Below, piece after piece: positions 61,758 to 64,000 of a stretch of DNA of 64,000 nucleotides. Position numbers and translations under genes: made by a program. The DNA comes from Pedobacter heparinus DSM 2366 (GTDB lineage Bacteria > Bacteroidota > Bacteroidia > Sphingobacteriales > Sphingobacteriaceae), in the NCBI RefSeq assembly GCF_000023825.1, contig NC_013061.1, positions 4,154,001-4,218,000 of the forward strand, in the 5' to 3' direction. Below the pieces are notes generated by a model. The model had not been told where the DNA came from. It was given only the letters and a program-made list of their open reading frames with translations, and ran no database searches. Positions within the stretch are counted from its first letter, which is position 1. Each line of letters begins with the position of its first letter.

Positions 61758-63728
61758 ATGAATAATACAAGCATTTCAGATAAAAAATTAGCAGAAATAC
61801 AGAAGATCCTGGAAATTAGTCCGATGGGTGCTTTTCAGGCTGATACAGTAGGTAATTGTTTGTTTCTAAACCGGCAATGGGAAAATATCTCAGGATTAAG
61901 TGTGGAGGAATCGCTTGGGAAAGGTTGGATGAGCATCGTTTATGAGGATGACATTGTGCTTATAAACAATCTGTTAAAGGATGTGATGGCGGAAGGAAAA
62001 GAAATATTCGATTTTGTTTATCGGATTCATCATCCTTCTGAAGGACTACGCCAGCTTAAAGTGAACGCGAAATTTATTTTTGATGACTATGGTGTTATTT
62101 CCTACTACATCGGTTTTTTAGAGGACATCACAGATCGCACCCAAAGCGAACTGGCGTTTCAGGAAATCAAACAAAACCTGGAGCGCAGCAACCTGATTCT
62201 GGATGTGAGTCAGGAATTGAGTACCACGGGTGGCTGGGAATTTAATTTACTGACAGGAGAAGTGTTCTGGACAAAGCAGGTTTATGAAATTAATGGCGTT
62301 GATGAGCAGACTTTTGTTCCTACTTTTGAAGGCGTACTTTCGCGCTACGAAGAAGGTTATGCCCAGATAATGGAACAACAAGTAAAAGAGGCGATTGAAA
62401 AGCAAATACCTTACGATCTTGAACTCAGACTATGTACGCCTGCTGGTGTAAGAAAATGGGTTAGGGCCGTTGGTACACCCATTGTAGCAGACAATAAGGT
62501 GGTGGTGTTAAGAGGAGCCATTACAGACATTACCCAAAAAAAGGAAATTGAATTGGAACTACTTCGGGCAAAGGATATTGCCGAACATTCGGCAAAGGCA
62601 AAAACGGATTTTCTTTCGGTAATGAGCCATGAAATCCGCACACCTTTAAATGGAATTATTGGTATTGCCAATTTGTTGAAACTTAAACATACCATGGACC
62701 AGGAAGAGTATGTGCGTAGCCTGATCTTTTCGGCCGACCATCTGCTGCAGCTCATTAATGATATCCTGGACCTTACCAAAATAGAAAGTGATAAGCTGGA
62801 ACTGGTTTTGGCAGAAGTGAACATTTTTGAGCTGGTAAGGAATATCAAAAATCAGTTTAAATCGCTGGCCGAGGCTAAAGGCATTGTGGTGAAAAGCTTT
62901 ATTGATGATGATATTCCACAAAGACTGATTGCCGATCCGGTAAGGCTTGGGCAGATTTTGAACAACCTGATCAGCAATGCTATTAAATTTACAGAAAGTG
63001 GAGCGGTGACCATTACATTGAGCCTTGTGGCATTGACAGCTAACAAAGCTAATGTACATTTTTCTGTAAAAGATACCGGAATGGGTATTCCGGAGGAGTT
63101 ACATGAAACCATTTTTGAAAGCTTTAAGCAAGTACAACAGGATGTGCACCGTAAACATACGGGAACAGGTTTAGGTTTGGCTATTACCCAGAAATTGGTG
63201 GAACTACACGATGGGCGCATTTTGCTTAAAAGTACAGCCGGCCAAGGAACAGAATTTTATTTTGAACTGAATTTTGATTTAGCTACTGACGAGAATTCGC
63301 CAGGGACTTTCAGGCCTGGGCCTGAAATTACGGTATACGAAGGTAGGTTAAAAGGTTTGCGCATTTTATTTGTCGAAGACAACCCAATTAATGTAATGGT
63401 GGCTAAAAACCAGCTGGAATACTTCGGCAGCGTACCAGACTGTGCTTATAATGGAAAGGAAGCTCTTGCGTTGTTAAATGACAACCAGTATGATGTGGCC
63501 TTGCTGGACCTGCATATGCCCGAAATTGATGGTTATGCTTTGGCGGATCTTATACAGCAGCAGTACCCCGGAATACACATTGTTATTTTTACTGCCGATA
63601 TTATGACAGAGGTGAAATTGAAGCTGGCTAAAATGCATATTTTTGACATTCTGAACAAACCTTTTTCACCCGAAAGAATGTTTGAAGTGTTATACAATGT
63701 AGCTAAGAACCGGGGTGTTTTAATATGA
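61758..63728 (+). CDS. Soluble PAS-PAS hybrid sensor histidine kinase
   Basis: This 656-residue protein has no membrane segment. In order it carries PAS domain 1 (about residues 10-125, ISPMGAFQADTVGNCLFLN), PAS domain 2 (about 155-265, TTGGWEFNLLTGEVFWTKQV), a HisKA domain with phospho-acceptor His291 (SHEIRTPLNGIIG), an HATPase domain (about 390-510, NNLISNAIKFTESG then DTGMGIPEEL then GTGLGLAITQKL) and a receiver domain with Asp584 (DVALLDLHMPEIDGYAL). It is therefore a cytoplasmic hybrid kinase sensing an internal signal through PAS domains. The partner output protein is not adjacent. The single-domain regulator at 22302 is a possible relay partner by inference only. Confidence 0.94.
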   Translation: MNNTSISDKKLAEIQKILEISPMGAFQADTVGNCLFLNRQWENISGLSVEESLGKGWMSIVYEDDIVLINNLLKDVMAEGKEIFDFVYRIHHPSEGLRQLKVNAKFIFDDYGVISYYIGFLEDITDRTQSELAFQEIKQNLERSNLILDVSQELSTTGGWEFNLLTGEVFWTKQVYEINGVDEQTFVPTFEGVLSRYEEGYAQIMEQQVKEAIEKQIPYDLELRLCTPAGVRKWVRAVGTPIVADNKVVVLRGAITDITQKKEIELELLRAKDIAEHSAKAKTDFLSVMSHEIRTPLNGIIGIANLLKLKHTMDQEEYVRSLIFSADHLLQLINDILDLTKIESDKLELVLAEVNIFELVRNIKNQFKSLAEAKGIVVKSFIDDDIPQRLIADPVRLGQILNNLISNAIKFTESGAVTITLSLVALTANKANVHFSVKDTGMGIPEELHETIFESFKQVQQDVHRKHTGTGLGLAITQKLVELHDGRILLKSTAGQGTEFYFELNFDLATDENSPGTFRPGPEITVYEGRLKGLRILFVEDNPINVMVAKNQLEYFGSVPDCAYNGKEALALLNDNQYDVALLDLHMPEIDGYALADLIQQQYPGIHIVIFTADIMTEVKLKLAKMHIFDILNKPFSPERMFEVLYNVAKNRGVLI

Positions 63729-63868
63729 TATAGCAACATTGATGGGAACTTAAAAAAGCATGTAAATAGAAGACAAGAAGCGATTCAAAAGTAGCTTACT
63801 TCTTTATTCAAGAAACAGAAAGAGACCTGAACGACATGTGGAAATTTGAAGATGGCCTCTTTGGAACT

Positions 63869-64000
63869 TTAATTCTTCGAAGCTGTTGCTTTCAGGAATG
63901 CGGCAAATTCATCCGACACAGCAGCTGGTTTAAACTTCAGTTTGGTTGGATCTCCCTTCAACAAATGCTTGTACCATACCAAACCTGCCAGATAGCACCC
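63869..64000 (-). CDS. 3' end of a gene running off the window, DUF4886-like
   Basis: This is the last 43 codons of a minus-strand gene with its stop at 63869-63871. The visible C-terminus reads GCYLAGLVWYKHLLKG and ends FLKATASKN. The GCYLAGLVWY pattern resembles the C-terminal part of DUF4886 (SGNH-hydrolase-like) proteins of Bacteroidota. The rest of the gene is beyond 64000, so function is not claimed. Confidence 0.55.
   Translation of the reverse strand, partial: GCYLAGLVWYKHLLKGDPTKLKFKPAAVSDEFAAFLKATASKN

Noticed and set aside
62411..63220. Long antisense reading frames inside the hybrid kinase gene
   Set aside because: They lack start context, motifs and neighbours, and lie within an evident kinase coding sequence, so they are shadows.

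Overview
The window is a chromosomal segment of a Bacteroidota bacterium, most likely a Pedobacter-like member of the Sphingobacteriaceae. The evidence is a SusC/SusD pair inside a polysaccharide utilization locus, carboxypeptidase-regulatory-like N-termini on the TonB receptors, several promoters of the Bacteroidota type (TTG or TTTG, 18-21 bp, TAnnTTTG), weak Shine-Dalgarno signals, a DUF4295 ribosome-associated protein after rpmB-rpmG, and the parA-parB-DUF5683-dapB-lepB order. Genus is inferred from gene content only. There is no rRNA, CRISPR array, insertion sequence or recognisable prophage. One tRNA (Ala, GGC anticodon) is present.

Layout. (1) 2-12067, minus strand: a rhamnose-directed PUL (SusC, SusD, a small secreted protein, a GH39-like enzyme, L-rhamnose mutarotase, a GH106-like alpha-L-rhamnosidase and an unclassified toroid-type secreted enzyme). 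It carries no local regulator. (2) 12402-15957: DUF4377/META protein, a small ORF, a first SurE, a lipid-kinase-like protein and a histidine phosphatase. (3) 15355-22222: a sugar or polyol cluster (histidine phosphatase, two FGGY kinases, a 2-hydroxyacid dehydrogenase and an RbtT/DalT-type pentitol MFS transporter) facing a divergent DeoR-type regulator. (4) 22302-30000: response regulator, alpha/beta hydrolase, tRNA-Ala, Na+/H+ antiporter, thioesterase, an orphan contractile-tail sheath protein, then lpxB, a small membrane protein and a second surE. (5) 30246-36400: M16 protease, acs and a Crp-like/AraC hybrid regulator. (6) 36733-43582: a degenerate ECF sigma/anti-sigma pair, rpmB-rpmG-DUF4295, ftsY, rimO, bshC and an Ldh-family dehydrogenase. 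(7) 43585-49124: lepB, dapB, DUF5683, parB and parA in one minus-strand run, then an FMN reductase and a BtuF-like half protein. (8) 49170-61429: OppA-like lipoprotein, TonB receptor, LtaS-like sulfatase-fold enzyme, leuS, a ClC-type transporter with a fluoride-subclass-like motif, a lipocalin-like lipoprotein and a NamZ-like (DUF1343) muramidase. (9) 61758-64000: a soluble PAS-PAS hybrid histidine kinase, then the 3' end of a gene that runs off the window.

How the genes work together. The PUL should bind, import and debranch a rhamnose-capped glycan, with the mutarotase easing use of released L-rhamnose; rhamnose catabolic genes are not in the window. The polyol cluster reads as uptake plus phosphorylation of one or two sugars, but its substrate cannot be fixed because no clear polyol dehydrogenase is present. 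Much of the rest is housekeeping: lipid A synthesis, protein targeting and processing, lysine/peptidoglycan precursor synthesis, chromosome partitioning, leucyl-tRNA charging and acetate activation.

The most unusual items are the orphan sheath gene whose 3' end overlaps lpxB by 70 bp, the two-kinase polyol cluster with helically phased AATAAA repeats upstream, the double-HTH Crp/AraC regulator, the truncated sigma/anti-sigma pair, the cytoplasmic BtuF-like half protein, and a lepB-operon terminator lying antisense inside a neighbouring coding sequence.
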